From assembly GCA_002839675.1 (NCBI GenBank), contig PGYM01000003.1, positions 124,001-188,000 of the forward strand: a stretch of 64,000 nt of DNA, in the 5' to 3' direction. Shown here one piece after another: positions 9,574 through 18,970 of this stretch; position 1 is the stretch's first letter; each line of letters starts with the position of its first letter. Source of the stretch: Methanomicrobiales archaeon HGW-Methanomicrobiales-1 (lineage in GTDB: Archaea > Halobacteriota > Methanomicrobia > Methanomicrobiales > Methanospirillaceae). The translations under genes were made by a program, and so were the position numbers. Below the pieces are notes generated by a model. The model was not told the origin of the DNA. It worked only from the letters and a program-made list of their open reading frames with translations, and did no database searches.

Positions 9574-12144
9574 TTACCCGGGCAGGGATTTTTTCCCTGC
9601 ATGAACCGCGTGGTACCCGATCCTGAGCAGAAACCCGATGACCAGTACGGATGCAGTTGCCACAACGATGGTTATCCACTGGTTAAGGGAGAGGGGAACG
9701 GTGCCGAATACCGCCCCGCCGTACTGGATGATCAGGATTTGGGCGAGGACGACAATGCCCATGACGGCAAAAAATGTCGGGTTGCCCCGGAAAAATGAAG
9801 GCATCTTCCCGTCAAGTGCACGGCAGTTGATGCCGTTCCAGACTGCGGCGATGATAAACGCGGCAAAAAAGACCGTATTGATCTCCGCTGCTGTCGTACC
9901 TCCCAGGAATCCTGTAGCAATCTGGAGCATGCCCCCGATGATGAAAAATGCTCCCATGACGATGATGGATACCCACATGAACGGTGTGATGATCTTTGCG
10001 TCATGCGGTATCGGCCGGTGTTTCATGAGACCGGCATGCGGGGCTTCCGAGCAGAGGGCAAAGGCGGCAAGCGTGTCCATGATGATGTTGATCCAGAGGA
10101 TCTGGATGATGGTAAACGGTTCCGGGTAGCCCATCACCGCTGCAATGAAGACAAGGATGCAGGCCGAAAAGTTGATCGTCAGCTGGAAGAGTAAGAACCT
10201 CTGGATGTTCTCGTAGAGTGAGCGACCCCACAGGACTGCGTTGGTGATCGAGCCGAACGAATCGTCGAGCAGGATAATATCGCTTGCTTCCCGGGCAACT
10301 TCGGTCCCGGCGATTCCCATCGCAAGGCCCACGTCCGCATGTTTGAGTGCGGGCGCATCATTGGTCCCGTCCCCCGTCACCGCTACAACGGCCCCGGTCT
10401 TCTGGAGTGCGGTGACGAGCAGGAGCTTGTCCATCGGTTCTGCCCGTGCCATCACATCGAGCCCCTCGGCAGCAGTCACCTGCTGGTCGTCGGTGAGCGA
10501 CCGGAACTCCGGGCCGGTGACAACTGCACCCTGCTGCAGGATTCCTGCATCCCGGGCTATGGCCCGTGCGGTCTCCGGGTTGTCCCCGGTTACCATGCGG
10601 ATCTTTATTCCTGCACTCTGGCAGGTGGCAACCGATGCGGCGATATCGTCCCGGAGCGGATCGCGTATCCCGACATACCCGTCCCAGGTAAGGCTGGTCT
10701 CGCTCTCGTCTCCGTTAATTATCTCCTTGTGAGCAAATGCAAGCGTCCGCATTGCCCGCGATGCGAGTTCGCTCACCCCCGAGAGATCGGGTGTGGCCGT
10801 ACAGAGCCCGCTGATAATTTCCGGCGCACCTTTTACGAGAAGGTACGGTGTTCCTTTCTGGTGGACAACGGTGGACATCCGCTTGCGGTTCCCGTCAAAA
10901 AGGTATTGCTTTGCTACGGTGGTCTCGGCACGCAGCTGCTGGTAATCGAGGGTGTACTCCCGCAGCCAGCGGTTCAGGGCACCTTCGGTTGAATTGCCGA
11001 TCACAATGATCTTACCCTCGCGTTCTTCGAGATGTGCCGTGCCATTGACTGCGGCATTTAAGGTGATCCATTCCGCAGGTGTGCCCGGGAGATCCCCAGG
11101 GTGAACAGGATTTCCGGCTGAAGATGCCACAACCTGCATTTGGTTTTTAGTGAGGGTACCCGTCTTATCGGTGCAGACGGTTGTGGCCGAGCCGATGGTT
11201 TCGCAGGCAATCAGGCGCCGGACCAGACAGTTGGCCCGGGTCATCTTGCGCATGGCAAGCGAGAGGGAGAGGGCAACACTCATCGGTAGACCTTCCGGGA
11301 CTGCGGCGACAACGATGACCACGGCGAGCATGATGTAGTGCAGGAGGTGATTGGCAGTGCCGATGTCAAGCCCGGTGATTTCCCCGAACATGAGGCCCCG
11401 GATGAACAGGGTACCGAAGATGAGTACGGCCATGGCATACCCGAATTTGCTGATGATACCGGCAAGGGCTTCGAGTTTCTGTTCGAGAGGTGTCTGGGTG
11501 GCGTGATCGATGCCAAGGGATGCAGCGATCAGACCCATCTCGGCCGAGTCCCCGACAGCAGCGGCAATCATGCGACCTTTGCCTGCGGTAACAAATGCAC
11601 CTTTTAATACCCGGGCCTGCATGTCCTTACGGACCGGTTCGCTCTCCCCGGTAAAGGCGGATTCGTCACTGTACAGGGCATCTGATGCCGAAAGATACCC
11701 GTCTGCCGGAACTGCATCTCCGGCTTCGAGTAAGATGAGATCACCGACAACGATGTCGCGGGCGGGAACCGAAGTCGGGTGTCCGTCCCGGATCGCCTTC
11801 ACCCCCATGTCATCCCGGTGGGCGTTTAAGATGTCGAACTCCTTACTGCTCCGGTATTCATTGAAAAACGCGATGCCGGTTGCAAGCAGGATCGCGAGGA
11901 TGATCCCGATGGTATCTAAAAAACCGCTGCCCTGCACAAGGGAGACTACCAGGGAGATTGTGACGGCAAGGAGCAGGATCTTGATGATAGGATCATCAAA
12001 ATTCTGTAAATATTGTTTCCAGAGGGATTCCCGGACCGGAGGCGTCATCGCATTGGCGCCATATTTTTTCCGGAATTCTTCTACCCGGGAAGATTCCAAT
12101 CCTGAATCCCCGGCCAGCTCGATAATCTCGTCGAATGTTAGCAT
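9574..12144 (-). CDS. P-type Ca2+-transporting ATPase (P2B/PMCA-like)
   Basis: 856 aa. An ATP-driven cation exporter: phosphorylation motif DKTGTLT with Asp326, TGES in the actuator domain, KGAPE in the nucleotide-binding domain, and TGDGTNDAPAL in the hinge. Helix 4 reads VVAAVPEGLPMSVALSLSLA and the C-terminal helices contain INFSACILVFI and WINIIMDTLAAFAL. This is the plasma-membrane Ca2+-ATPase pattern rather than the SERCA or heavy-metal type. An N-terminal cation ATPase domain precedes it. No C-terminal calmodulin-type extension is present. The promoter region carries a palindrome (12211-12224). Ca2+ specificity is inferred from the family. Confidence 0.93.
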   Translation of the reverse strand: MLTFDEIIELAGDSGLESSRVEEFRKKYGANAMTPPVRESLWKQYLQNFDDPIIKILLLAVTISLVVSLVQGSGFLDTIGIILAILLATGIAFFNEYRSSKEFDILNAHRDDMGVKAIRDGHPTSVPARDIVVGDLILLEAGDAVPADGYLSASDALYSDESAFTGESEPVRKDMQARVLKGAFVTAGKGRMIAAAVGDSAEMGLIAASLGIDHATQTPLEQKLEALAGIISKFGYAMAVLIFGTLFIRGLMFGEITGLDIGTANHLLHYIMLAVVIVVAAVPEGLPMSVALSLSLAMRKMTRANCLVRRLIACETIGSATTVCTDKTGTLTKNQMQVVASSAGNPVHPGDLPGTPAEWITLNAAVNGTAHLEEREGKIIVIGNSTEGALNRWLREYTLDYQQLRAETTVAKQYLFDGNRKRMSTVVHQKGTPYLLVKGAPEIISGLCTATPDLSGVSELASRAMRTLAFAHKEIINGDESETSLTWDGYVGIRDPLRDDIAASVATCQSAGIKIRMVTGDNPETARAIARDAGILQQGAVVTGPEFRSLTDDQQVTAAEGLDVMARAEPMDKLLLVTALQKTGAVVAVTGDGTNDAPALKHADVGLAMGIAGTEVAREASDIILLDDSFGSITNAVLWGRSLYENIQRFLLFQLTINFSACILVFIAAVMGYPEPFTIIQILWINIIMDTLAAFALCSEAPHAGLMKHRPIPHDAKIITPFMWVSIIVMGAFFIIGGMLQIATGFLGGTTAAEINTVFFAAFIIAAVWNGINCRALDGKMPSFFRGNPTFFAVMGIVVLAQILIIQYGGAVFGTVPLSLNQWITIVVATASVLVIGFLLRIGYHAVHAGKKSLPG

Positions 12145-12197
12145 TGTTGATGTCCTTTTTTATGATAGAACGAATAGGTAAATGCAGTATCTAGTGG

Positions 12198-12240
12198 ACT
12201 CTTCCGGACTATAATCCCGATTATGGAAGTACTCTTCCGG
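12198..12240. promoter_or_regulatory. Operator-like repeats upstream of the P-type ATPase
   Basis: A 14-bp dyad (ATAATC-CC-GATTAT, 12211-12224) is flanked by two direct copies of ACTCTTCCGG (12198-12207 and 12231-12240), 54-96 nt upstream of the ATPase start. The spacing of three helical turns between the direct copies suggests a regulator-binding site. No regulator gene is adjacent. Confidence 0.45.
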
Positions 12241-12314
12241 CAACTGATCTCTTACTGGTCCATCATCAAATTTTTCCCGTTGGGTAATCATCGGGAAAAT
12301 TGTTGTAAAAAAAA

Positions 12315-12710
12315 TCAGAGGGTTGTATCAATGATTGTTTTTTGTGAACCGTCCGAGAAGTAACCGGTAATAAATACCCGGTCGTTTCCGTCAAAATTAC
12401 CGGTGAAGGTATGCGAACCCCCGTACTGGATCGGTGTTGTTGCAAGCCGTGAACCCATAGATTCGGTTTTTACCTGCCCTTTGCTGTCAGTTACGGAGAT
12501 CTCCATCTCCACGAGTTTGTCTGTCTGCGGACTTCCCGGGTACGTGATGAGGATGTGCGTGGTGTCGGGCTGCGTGACGGTTACCACTGGTGTTGCCGGG
12601 GAACCTGCAGGCAGCTGTGTGCAGCCGCAGGACACGAGCAGAAGCGAGAGTACGGCAAAAAAACAGAGAGCCTGCATTCCATTCCGGTGTTTGAATATTC
12701 CGTTCTTCAT
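12315..12710 (-). CDS. Small secreted lipoprotein of unknown function
   Basis: 131 aa. The N-terminus has a basic stretch, a hydrophobic core and a Cys-rich lipobox-like end (LLLVSCGCTQ, Cys at about 28 and 30), so it is probably exported and lipid-anchored. The mature part is a single beta-rich domain of about 95 residues (VTVTQPDTTHILITYPGSP, later GSHTFTGNFDGNDRVFITG) of immunoglobulin-like or carboxypeptidase-regulatory-like appearance. Similar small lipoproteins are common in methanogens. I do not recognise a named family and assign no function. It lies between the Ca2+-ATPase and the uvrB promoter, divergent from uvrB. Confidence 0.7.
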   Translation of the reverse strand: MKNGIFKHRNGMQALCFFAVLSLLLVSCGCTQLPAGSPATPVVTVTQPDTTHILITYPGSPQTDKLVEMEISVTDSKGQVKTESMGSRLATTPIQYGGSHTFTGNFDGNDRVFITGYFSDGSQKTIIDTTL

Positions 12711-12891
12711 AAGGAGTCATTGGAGTGCCGTTTTTTATTAAGATTGCTTTGTGGCAGCACCGGTTTTTCGTCCGGAGGATCGCAGGATGGATCAGGATCC
12801 TTATTGCGGTCCGGTACCTTGCACTCTTTTTTCCGGGCTGGTTCCGGTAACCGGTGAGAGCACCATCACTTTCCTGCCGCATCCCTATCCC

Positions 12892-12900
12892 TTTTAATAT
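12892..12900 (+). promoter_or_regulatory. TATA box of uvrB (leaderless promoter)
   Basis: TTTTAATAT is centred about 27 nt before the GTG start at 12924, and no Shine-Dalgarno sequence lies between them. This spacing implies that transcription starts at or next to the start codon. Confidence 0.55.
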
Positions 12901-12923
12901 CACAACCCGAGATCCTAAGCACC

Positions 12924-14909
12924 GTGACTGAGTTCGAGCTCGTCTCAACATTCGCACCGGCCGGCTCCCAGCCGGAAGCCATAAAGGAGTTAACCGATGG
13001 TCTGGAGAAAGGCGAACGACTCCAGACGCTGCTGGGAGTGACCGGCTCAGGCAAGACCTACACGATGGCAAACGTGATCGCACATGCCGGTCGCCCCACG
13101 CTCGTGCTCGCCCACAACAAGACGCTCGCTGCCCAGCTCTATGCCGAGTTCTGTGACTTCTTTCCCCACAACCGCGTTGAGTACTTCGTCTCTTATTATG
13201 ACTACTACCAGCCCGAGTCCTACATCCCGTCGAAGGACCAGTATATCGAGAAAGACTCGGCCATCAATCCCAAGATCGAGATGATGCGCCTCTCGGCCAC
13301 CGCTTCGCTATCGTTCCGGCGCGACGTTATCGTGGTTGCCTCAGTCTCCTGCATATTCGGGCTTGGCAATCCCGAGAACTTCCGGAACATGGGGTTCGAG
13401 CTCGCGGTTGGCCAGAAGTGCTCCCGCACCGACATCATGAGCAAGCTGCTCGACATCCTGTTCGAGCGAAACGATATCGAGCTGATGCCCGGCCGTTTCC
13501 GGGTCAAGGGAGATACCATTGATATCATCCCCGGATACTTCAACGACATCATCCGGATCGAGATGTTCGGCGACGAGATCGAGCGGATCAGCGAAGTCGA
13601 CAAGAACACCGGCAACCGGAAGGAACAACTCAAATATTTCTATGTCTATCCTGCCCGTCACTTCGTCACTCCCGAAGGTGCCCGGAAAACCGCGGCCGCA
13701 TCCATACGAAAAGAGCTAGACGAAGTCCTGCCAACGTTAGGGATGATCGAGGCGCACCGTCTCGAACAGCGGACCAATTATGATCTCGAAATGATCGAAG
13801 AGACGGGATCCACCAAGGGCATCGAGAACTACTCCCGGCATTTTGACGGACGCTCGGCCGGTGAGAAACCCTACTGCCTGCTCGATTATTTCCCGGACGA
13901 TTTCCTGATGATCATCGATGAGAGCCACCAGACCATCCCGCAGCTCCATGGCATGTATAACGGCGATCGCTCCCGCAAGAAAGCCCTGATCGATTACGGG
14001 TTCCGGCTGCCGAGTGCGTACGATAACCGGCCCTTGCAGTTCCACGAGTTCGAGCAGTACATGGCAAGCACGATCTTCGTCTCCGCAACGCCGGGCGATT
14101 ACGAGCTGAAACACTCGGACCGGCTCGTGGAGCAGATCATCCGCCCGACCGGACTTGTCGATCCCCATGTCGAGGTACGCCCGATTACCGGGCAGACTGA
14201 TGATGTGATCCGCGAGGTGCAGGCAACCATTGCCCGTGGCGACCGGGCCCTGATCACCACGCTCACCAAGAAACTTGCCGAAGAACTCTCCGAGTTCCTT
14301 GCCGACCGGGGCATCAAGACCCGGTATCTCCACTCGGATATCAAGACGCTGGAGCGCACCGAGATCATCCGCCAGCTCCGGCTCGGCAAGTTCGATGTGC
14401 TCGTGGGCATCAACCTGTTAAGGGAAGGCCTTGACATTCCCGAAGTCGGGTTCATCGGCATTCTCGATGCGGATAAGGAAGGGTTCCTCCGCGATGCCCG
14501 GAGCCTGATCCAGATCATCGGGCGGGCTGCCCGTAATGTCAACAGCAAAGTCGTATTGTACGGCGATAACATGACCGACTCCATGAAGCGGGCAATTGCC
14601 GAGACGAAACGGCGGCGCGAGATGCAGGTCCGCTACAACACCGAGCATGACATTGTGCCGCTGACGATCATCAAGCCGGTCAAGGAAAAAGAAGTTGAGA
14701 TTACCGATACGAAACACGTGCCGAAAACAGAGATTCCCAACGTCATTATCGATATCGAAAAACAGATGCGCGATGCTGCAGAGAATCTCGATTTCGAGCG
14801 GGCGATTGCGTTGCGCGACCAGATCAAGAAACTCAATGAACGGCTGAAAGATGTGGGAAAAAACCCGCAAACAAAATCGCCTGGCAAAACGCGGAAAAAG
14901 ACCGGATAA
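12924..14909 (+). CDS. uvrB: UvrABC excinuclease subunit B
   Basis: 661 aa, normal length. UvrB verifies damage handed over by UvrA and recruits UvrC. Walker A GVTGSGKT lies at residues 38-45. The beta-hairpin region is intact (YYDYYQPESYIP, about 92-103), followed by the helicase motifs (IIDESHQTIPQ, ATPGDYE, GINLLREGLDIPEV, QIIGRAARN). A C-terminal UVR motif (~615-650) can pair with the UVR motif of UvrC. It starts with GTG at 12924, preceded by a TATA box placed for a leaderless mRNA. It is not linked to uvrAC, which lies 8 kb upstream on the same strand, so the subunits need separate promoters. Confidence 0.98.
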   Translation: MTEFELVSTFAPAGSQPEAIKELTDGLEKGERLQTLLGVTGSGKTYTMANVIAHAGRPTLVLAHNKTLAAQLYAEFCDFFPHNRVEYFVSYYDYYQPESYIPSKDQYIEKDSAINPKIEMMRLSATASLSFRRDVIVVASVSCIFGLGNPENFRNMGFELAVGQKCSRTDIMSKLLDILFERNDIELMPGRFRVKGDTIDIIPGYFNDIIRIEMFGDEIERISEVDKNTGNRKEQLKYFYVYPARHFVTPEGARKTAAASIRKELDEVLPTLGMIEAHRLEQRTNYDLEMIEETGSTKGIENYSRHFDGRSAGEKPYCLLDYFPDDFLMIIDESHQTIPQLHGMYNGDRSRKKALIDYGFRLPSAYDNRPLQFHEFEQYMASTIFVSATPGDYELKHSDRLVEQIIRPTGLVDPHVEVRPITGQTDDVIREVQATIARGDRALITTLTKKLAEELSEFLADRGIKTRYLHSDIKTLERTEIIRQLRLGKFDVLVGINLLREGLDIPEVGFIGILDADKEGFLRDARSLIQIIGRAARNVNSKVVLYGDNMTDSMKRAIAETKRRREMQVRYNTEHDIVPLTIIKPVKEKEVEITDTKHVPKTEIPNVIIDIEKQMRDAAENLDFERAIALRDQIKKLNERLKDVGKNPQTKSPGKTRKKTG

Positions 14910-16259
14910 TTATGTGCGCCGGTATTTTTTCTTCGGCGCGGTCCCGGGTTGTTCCTTATCCTCAGGATCCTTTTTGTAATAGCGTTTGATGAACTCACGC
15001 ACTTTATCAGACTCGATCCAGCCTGCATCCAGCTGCGTGACAATCCGGTCGATCTCCCGTGACTGGAGAATGATCTTATCAGTAATCTCCCCCGGTGCCA
15101 GGCTGGAAAGACCCATGATGACGGCAAGCGGGTTCCTGATGTGGTCGCCGAGAATGGCGAACTGTTCGATGTTCTGCCCGATCTCCTCGAGCTCTTTCCT
15201 CCTCTCATTCTCCATCTGCCGGCGATCGGTGATGTCGATGAAGGATGCCATGATGCAGATCGGTTTTCCGGTCTCATCGTTCACCATATTTATCCCCATC
15301 TGGGCAAAAAAGGGAGTTTTGTTATTTTTTACCAGGGAAACTTCGCCGAACCATCGCCCCTCCTTTGGCAGTTCTTCGCGAATCGTGTCAAAAACCTGTT
15401 GCGAACCAAAGAACCGGCTGGAGGGTATCCCTGACAATTTCTCATCCTGCTGGTAATCCATCATGGTCAGGAGCGACCGGTTCACATACCGGATAGTGAA
15501 ATCAAGGCAAAGGATTGCAATTGCGTTGATCGACGAGTTGATTGCATGGGCCTTGATGAGCAGTTCCTCTTCAGCCTTTTTGCGATCCGTGATATCGATA
15601 ACAGAACAGATCAACTTCTTGCCCGGAAGTGTCCTGGCAGAGACCAAAACCCACCGTTCCCCGTCAATCCGTGACTTGAATCGCGTTTCGGAATAGTGCA
15701 CATTTTCCTGATTAACGAGACTGGTGAAAAAGGTCTCTTTTGCTGCAGGTTCCAGCCAGAGATCGGCAAAAGAGATTTTTGTGAGTTCATCCCGGGAATA
15801 TCCGAGTATTTCTGCAAACCGCTTGTTTACTTCTGTTATCGAAAGGTCGGTCAGGTTGACAAGGCCGAACCCCGTTTCTGTATTGCTGAAGATATCCTGG
15901 TACTTTGCATCGTTCTTCCGCATGTGGATGGCAAGGCCTGATATTACGACCGATACGCCGATAAGAACAAAACATTTGAAGGCTGATGCGATCAACCCCC
16001 CCATTTCACCCTGTGTAACAGAGTATACGATTCCCAGGTATGCAAGGGAGATAATTCCCGCAAAAACGGGACTTCGGTTAGGATACCAGTACGCGGCAAT
16101 AATCACTGGGATATAGAGCAGTTGAAAAGCAACATCCTGCGTACCATAGGAGAAACTCAGAATATTTATCAGAAGTGCAAGAATCGTCGTGATAATGACA
16201 ACAAAAAACCAGAGATTCCAAAAAAATTCCCGCCCGACAAAAAAATTCTCGCCCGTCAT
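14910..16259 (-). CDS. Membrane sensor with two PAS domains and a lone DHp-like segment
   Basis: 449 aa. Four or five membrane helices fill residues 15-112, including the 'YIPVIIAAYWYPNR' turn shared with three other sensors in this window. Two PAS domains follow (about 118-226, ending in CSVIDITDRKKAE, and about 235-347, ending in FIDITDRRQME). A helical segment (350-425) then carries the phosphoacceptor-like GDHIRNPLAVIMG (His373) of histidine kinases, but the protein ends without an ATP-binding domain. It therefore cannot autophosphorylate alone; it may be a pseudokinase or be phosphorylated in trans. Its stop is adjacent to the uvrB stop (convergent). The ligand is unknown. Confidence 0.85.
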   Translation of the reverse strand: MTGENFFVGREFFWNLWFFVVIITTILALLINILSFSYGTQDVAFQLLYIPVIIAAYWYPNRSPVFAGIISLAYLGIVYSVTQGEMGGLIASAFKCFVLIGVSVVISGLAIHMRKNDAKYQDIFSNTETGFGLVNLTDLSITEVNKRFAEILGYSRDELTKISFADLWLEPAAKETFFTSLVNQENVHYSETRFKSRIDGERWVLVSARTLPGKKLICSVIDITDRKKAEEELLIKAHAINSSINAIAILCLDFTIRYVNRSLLTMMDYQQDEKLSGIPSSRFFGSQQVFDTIREELPKEGRWFGEVSLVKNNKTPFFAQMGINMVNDETGKPICIMASFIDITDRRQMENERRKELEEIGQNIEQFAILGDHIRNPLAVIMGLSSLAPGEITDKIILQSREIDRIVTQLDAGWIESDKVREFIKRYYKKDPEDKEQPGTAPKKKYRRT

Positions 16260-16526
16260 GTATTATTCCATCCCAGTGCTCTCATTCTGCTGTACCAGCC
16301 TTCAGATGGATAGTAGTGTCCACGAGAGATATGCAACCTAATTGCACCAACCGTTATTAATATATTTTGTTTTCCTCTGTTTCTGGCTCGTTGTTACTTT
16401 TTTGTTCCTTAAAAAAATCCAATGTTTCCTTTCCGGATGTATGAGTATGATGCAGGAGCATGACAGGAATTCGTAGTGATTATTTACCCGTTTTCCCGAT
16501 AGATGGATAAAAAGCGAAAAATGGGA

Positions 16527-17489
16527 TCAGTGTCCCGTGTCAGGAAGTGAATCCGGTGAAAGCCGGATCAGGTTCTCGCGTCCTTTCTTCACTTTGATGA
16601 TAATGCCGCGTGTATGAAGGTCGTTGAGTACCGTGCTCACCGTGGATTTGGGCAGGCCGATCATCCTGACGATGTCCGACTGGAACAGTTCACCCCCCTG
16701 GGACCTGAGCAGCTGCACGATCCGGTCCTCGATACTCATCAGCTCGGTATCTGTCAGGGATACGGGAGCCAGGGTTTCATTGGCAGTGTTCCCGCTGTTT
16801 CTTATGTGCCTGCGGTAGACCGCAAAACCGGCAAAGGCGATTACGATGATGAGCACGAGACCCGCTGCAACCGGCAGCAGGGGAAATGCCGGTTGTTCGA
16901 GCACCACCCGTGGTTCGCCGGCCCCGAATGAACGCTGGCCGTACCAGACCAGACCATCCCGGGAATCGTCCGGTGCCGGTTCGGCCCGTACTACGGTGTA
17001 TCCCTCGGGACCATGGATAACCAGCGAGTTGTCCTTTTCAAGGTACAGTCCGCCGGCAAATGCATCCCCTATGGTCATTGTGGCACCGGGCCGGGCAAAC
17101 CCCTCCCAGCGGGCCGTGTATACTACGACACCGTACCTGCCGGTTGGTGAATCCTGTGTAACTGCATCACCGGTCACACTGGTTATCTGCATGTTCCGGC
17201 CGGTGGCGACGGCGGCTTGGGCAGCCGAACGCTCCATAAGTTCCCGGAACTGGGGGAGGTAGACCCCCGAAAGGTCACGGGCATATTCATTGAAATCCGT
17301 AGCATCAGTATCGGAGAGCAGGAGCGTGCGATACTCCACGCGCCAGAGTGCTGATCCGTCATCTGCGACCGTGACCGTGTACGCGATCGAGTAGTCAGGT
17401 GTTGCTGCCGCGGCGGCAAAACCGGTCAGGGCAACGGGCAATACCAGTAAGATAAACAAAAGGAATCTCTGCCACAGTAGTTGTTTCAT
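16527..17489 (-). CDS. Membrane-anchored one-component regulator with C-terminal winged helix
   Basis: 320 aa. A signal peptide (1-28) leads to an extracytoplasmic domain (about 30-200) of beta-rich character, one membrane helix (about 203-226: LLPVAAGLVLIIVIAFAGF) and a cytoplasmic tail. The tail ends in a winged helix (about 248-312: IVQLLRSQGGELFQSDIV, then GLPKSTVSTVLNDL) of the MarR/DUF7343 type found in haloarchaeal and methanogen membrane regulators. The design fits a sensor that reads the cell surface and binds DNA directly. It is transcribed in the same direction as, and downstream of, the DUF5667 and repeat-protein genes, which makes these secreted proteins plausible targets or partners (inference). 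Confidence 0.85.
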   Translation of the reverse strand: MKQLLWQRFLLFILLVLPVALTGFAAAAATPDYSIAYTVTVADDGSALWRVEYRTLLLSDTDATDFNEYARDLSGVYLPQFRELMERSAAQAAVATGRNMQITSVTGDAVTQDSPTGRYGVVVYTARWEGFARPGATMTIGDAFAGGLYLEKDNSLVIHGPEGYTVVRAEPAPDDSRDGLVWYGQRSFGAGEPRVVLEQPAFPLLPVAAGLVLIIVIAFAGFAVYRRHIRNSGNTANETLAPVSLTDTELMSIEDRIVQLLRSQGGELFQSDIVRMIGLPKSTVSTVLNDLHTRGIIIKVKKGRENLIRLSPDSLPDTGH

Positions 17490-17569
17490 GGTTCACCTCC
17501 GCGTATCTTGTGGGTATTTTGTTGTGAGATATGAAAATATTTGGGGATTTTTTATCCATGCGGTAAAGT

Positions 17570-18478
17570 TCATGTTCTACCGTTTTTCCCGGTTTCGGGA
17601 GCCGGGTGGATGGTCGGATTGCGCCCGCTATTCCCGTCAGAATTGCCGTTATTACCGGTTCCGGAATTTCCACTTCCTTTATCATCTGTAGTGCGGGCTG
17701 GTGTGATTGTCACAGTAGTCTGGACCTTTTGCTGGCCTTGGGATGACGGCTTTACCGTAACCCGGTTCTGTCCCATGGAGTTATCCATTCCATTGCCCGT
17801 TCCCTGCTGAACCTGCTGGGTCTTTTGTACCTGGAGGGTCTGGTTCTGGCCGGCATTCCGGGTATTCTGTTGCTCGCTGGTTTCAAGCCTGACCGCTCTT
17901 ACGATCGTGGCGTTGTTCTTTTGCATGACTCGTTCGAACCGGGTCTGTGTCTTCTCCTGGAATTTCTGTTCCAGTGAGAGGCTGTTGTTGTACGCCCGCA
18001 TCAGGCCCTTGTTGCCCGGATGGGTGTCTATCAGGTTGGCAAGCACGAGCTGGTTTTTCATGTTCATTCCCTGTGCAAACAGGAGACCGGTTACATTTGA
18101 CCCTGCATTGGTCTGTAATTGCAACCGGGTCATGTTGGTCTTCTGCCCGTAGATATTAAGAGCACGGTCGGCAGCATCCGTGTTGTTCAGCTGCAGTTCC
18201 CTCCGCGCTTCTGACAGCCGCAGCCGGTTTGTGTTCATCTGCAGGTTGAAGCGTTCGGTCTCGTTTGCTGTAAATGACACGTCAAGGTCTTCAAACGCGA
18301 TCTTGAGGCCGTACAGCGGGCTGCCCGGCCCGATTGGCCCATCATAGGGTGCCACATCATCGACTATTACGGCCCCATCCGTAATCGTCCCGGTATCTTC
18401 CTGTGCTGCTGCTGCACCTGCGATGCAGAGCAGGGCAAGCATGAAGATGCCGGCCATCCATCCGATATTTTTTTTCAT
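17570..18478 (-). CDS. Secreted DUF5667-like protein with low-complexity tail
   Basis: 302 aa. A signal peptide with an AQA-like end (residues 1-25) is followed by GPIGPGSPLYGLKIAFEDL, the opening motif of DUF5667 (PxSPLYGLK), then a helical domain rich in Asn and Leu to about residue 200. The rest is a Gln/Asn/Gly/Thr-rich, probably disordered tail without a sorting motif or membrane anchor. An AGGAG-type ribosome site lies just before ATG 18478. DUF5667 proteins are exported and of unknown role. It sits between the membrane regulator at 16.5 kb and another secreted Gln/Asn-rich protein at 19 kb; the three look like a functional set. Confidence 0.8.
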   Translation of the reverse strand: MKKNIGWMAGIFMLALLCIAGAAAAQEDTGTITDGAVIVDDVAPYDGPIGPGSPLYGLKIAFEDLDVSFTANETERFNLQMNTNRLRLSEARRELQLNNTDAADRALNIYGQKTNMTRLQLQTNAGSNVTGLLFAQGMNMKNQLVLANLIDTHPGNKGLMRAYNNSLSLEQKFQEKTQTRFERVMQKNNATIVRAVRLETSEQQNTRNAGQNQTLQVQKTQQVQQGTGNGMDNSMGQNRVTVKPSSQGQQKVQTTVTITPARTTDDKGSGNSGTGNNGNSDGNSGRNPTIHPAPETGKNGRT

Positions 18479-18970
18479 GGTTCAATCTCCTGTTTTTTTT
18501 CAGCGTGTAGCCGTGTAATCAATAATCGGTGATGAGTGGTATAAGCCCAGTGAAAATTCAGAAAAAAAACGGACCGCCCGCAGTTGTTCCGTTGCTGAAA
18601 CGATCGTTCATGATTGTTCAGTTTACCGATCCGGGCACGTAGTATGGAAATAAAAATCGCAGAAAATCGGGCGGTATTGTATCATTTTTTTACCGGGAAT
18701 TGCAATGAGCGCGTGAAAAGAAAGTGGAGGCCCACTCAGATTCTGGTAAATGCGGGCACACAAACAGGCTTTCCTCCGCGGGGGATCATCATCCCTCAAA
18801 GAAGCGGAATCATATCCTTCATCCTGTCCCAATGGCGGTGGAATCTATCGTGGGGGGAGTGTCCGCTCTCTCTTTGTAATCAATACGATACATGCAAACA
18901 TGAAAAATGTCAAAAGAGCCGTAAAAAAGAAAAAATTCTGGTTGTGTTTTTTTTCCAACCGGTGATTACT
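18479..18970. other. Intergenic stretch between two secreted-protein genes
   Basis: About 490 nt. The right-to-left promoter of the DUF5667 gene should lie near 18540 (TTATACC on the minus strand). A stretch of nine T at 18951-18959 is on the wrong strand for either flanking gene. Plus-strand frames here read into the tandem repeats of the next gene and look non-coding. I see no RNA gene. Confidence 0.4.
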
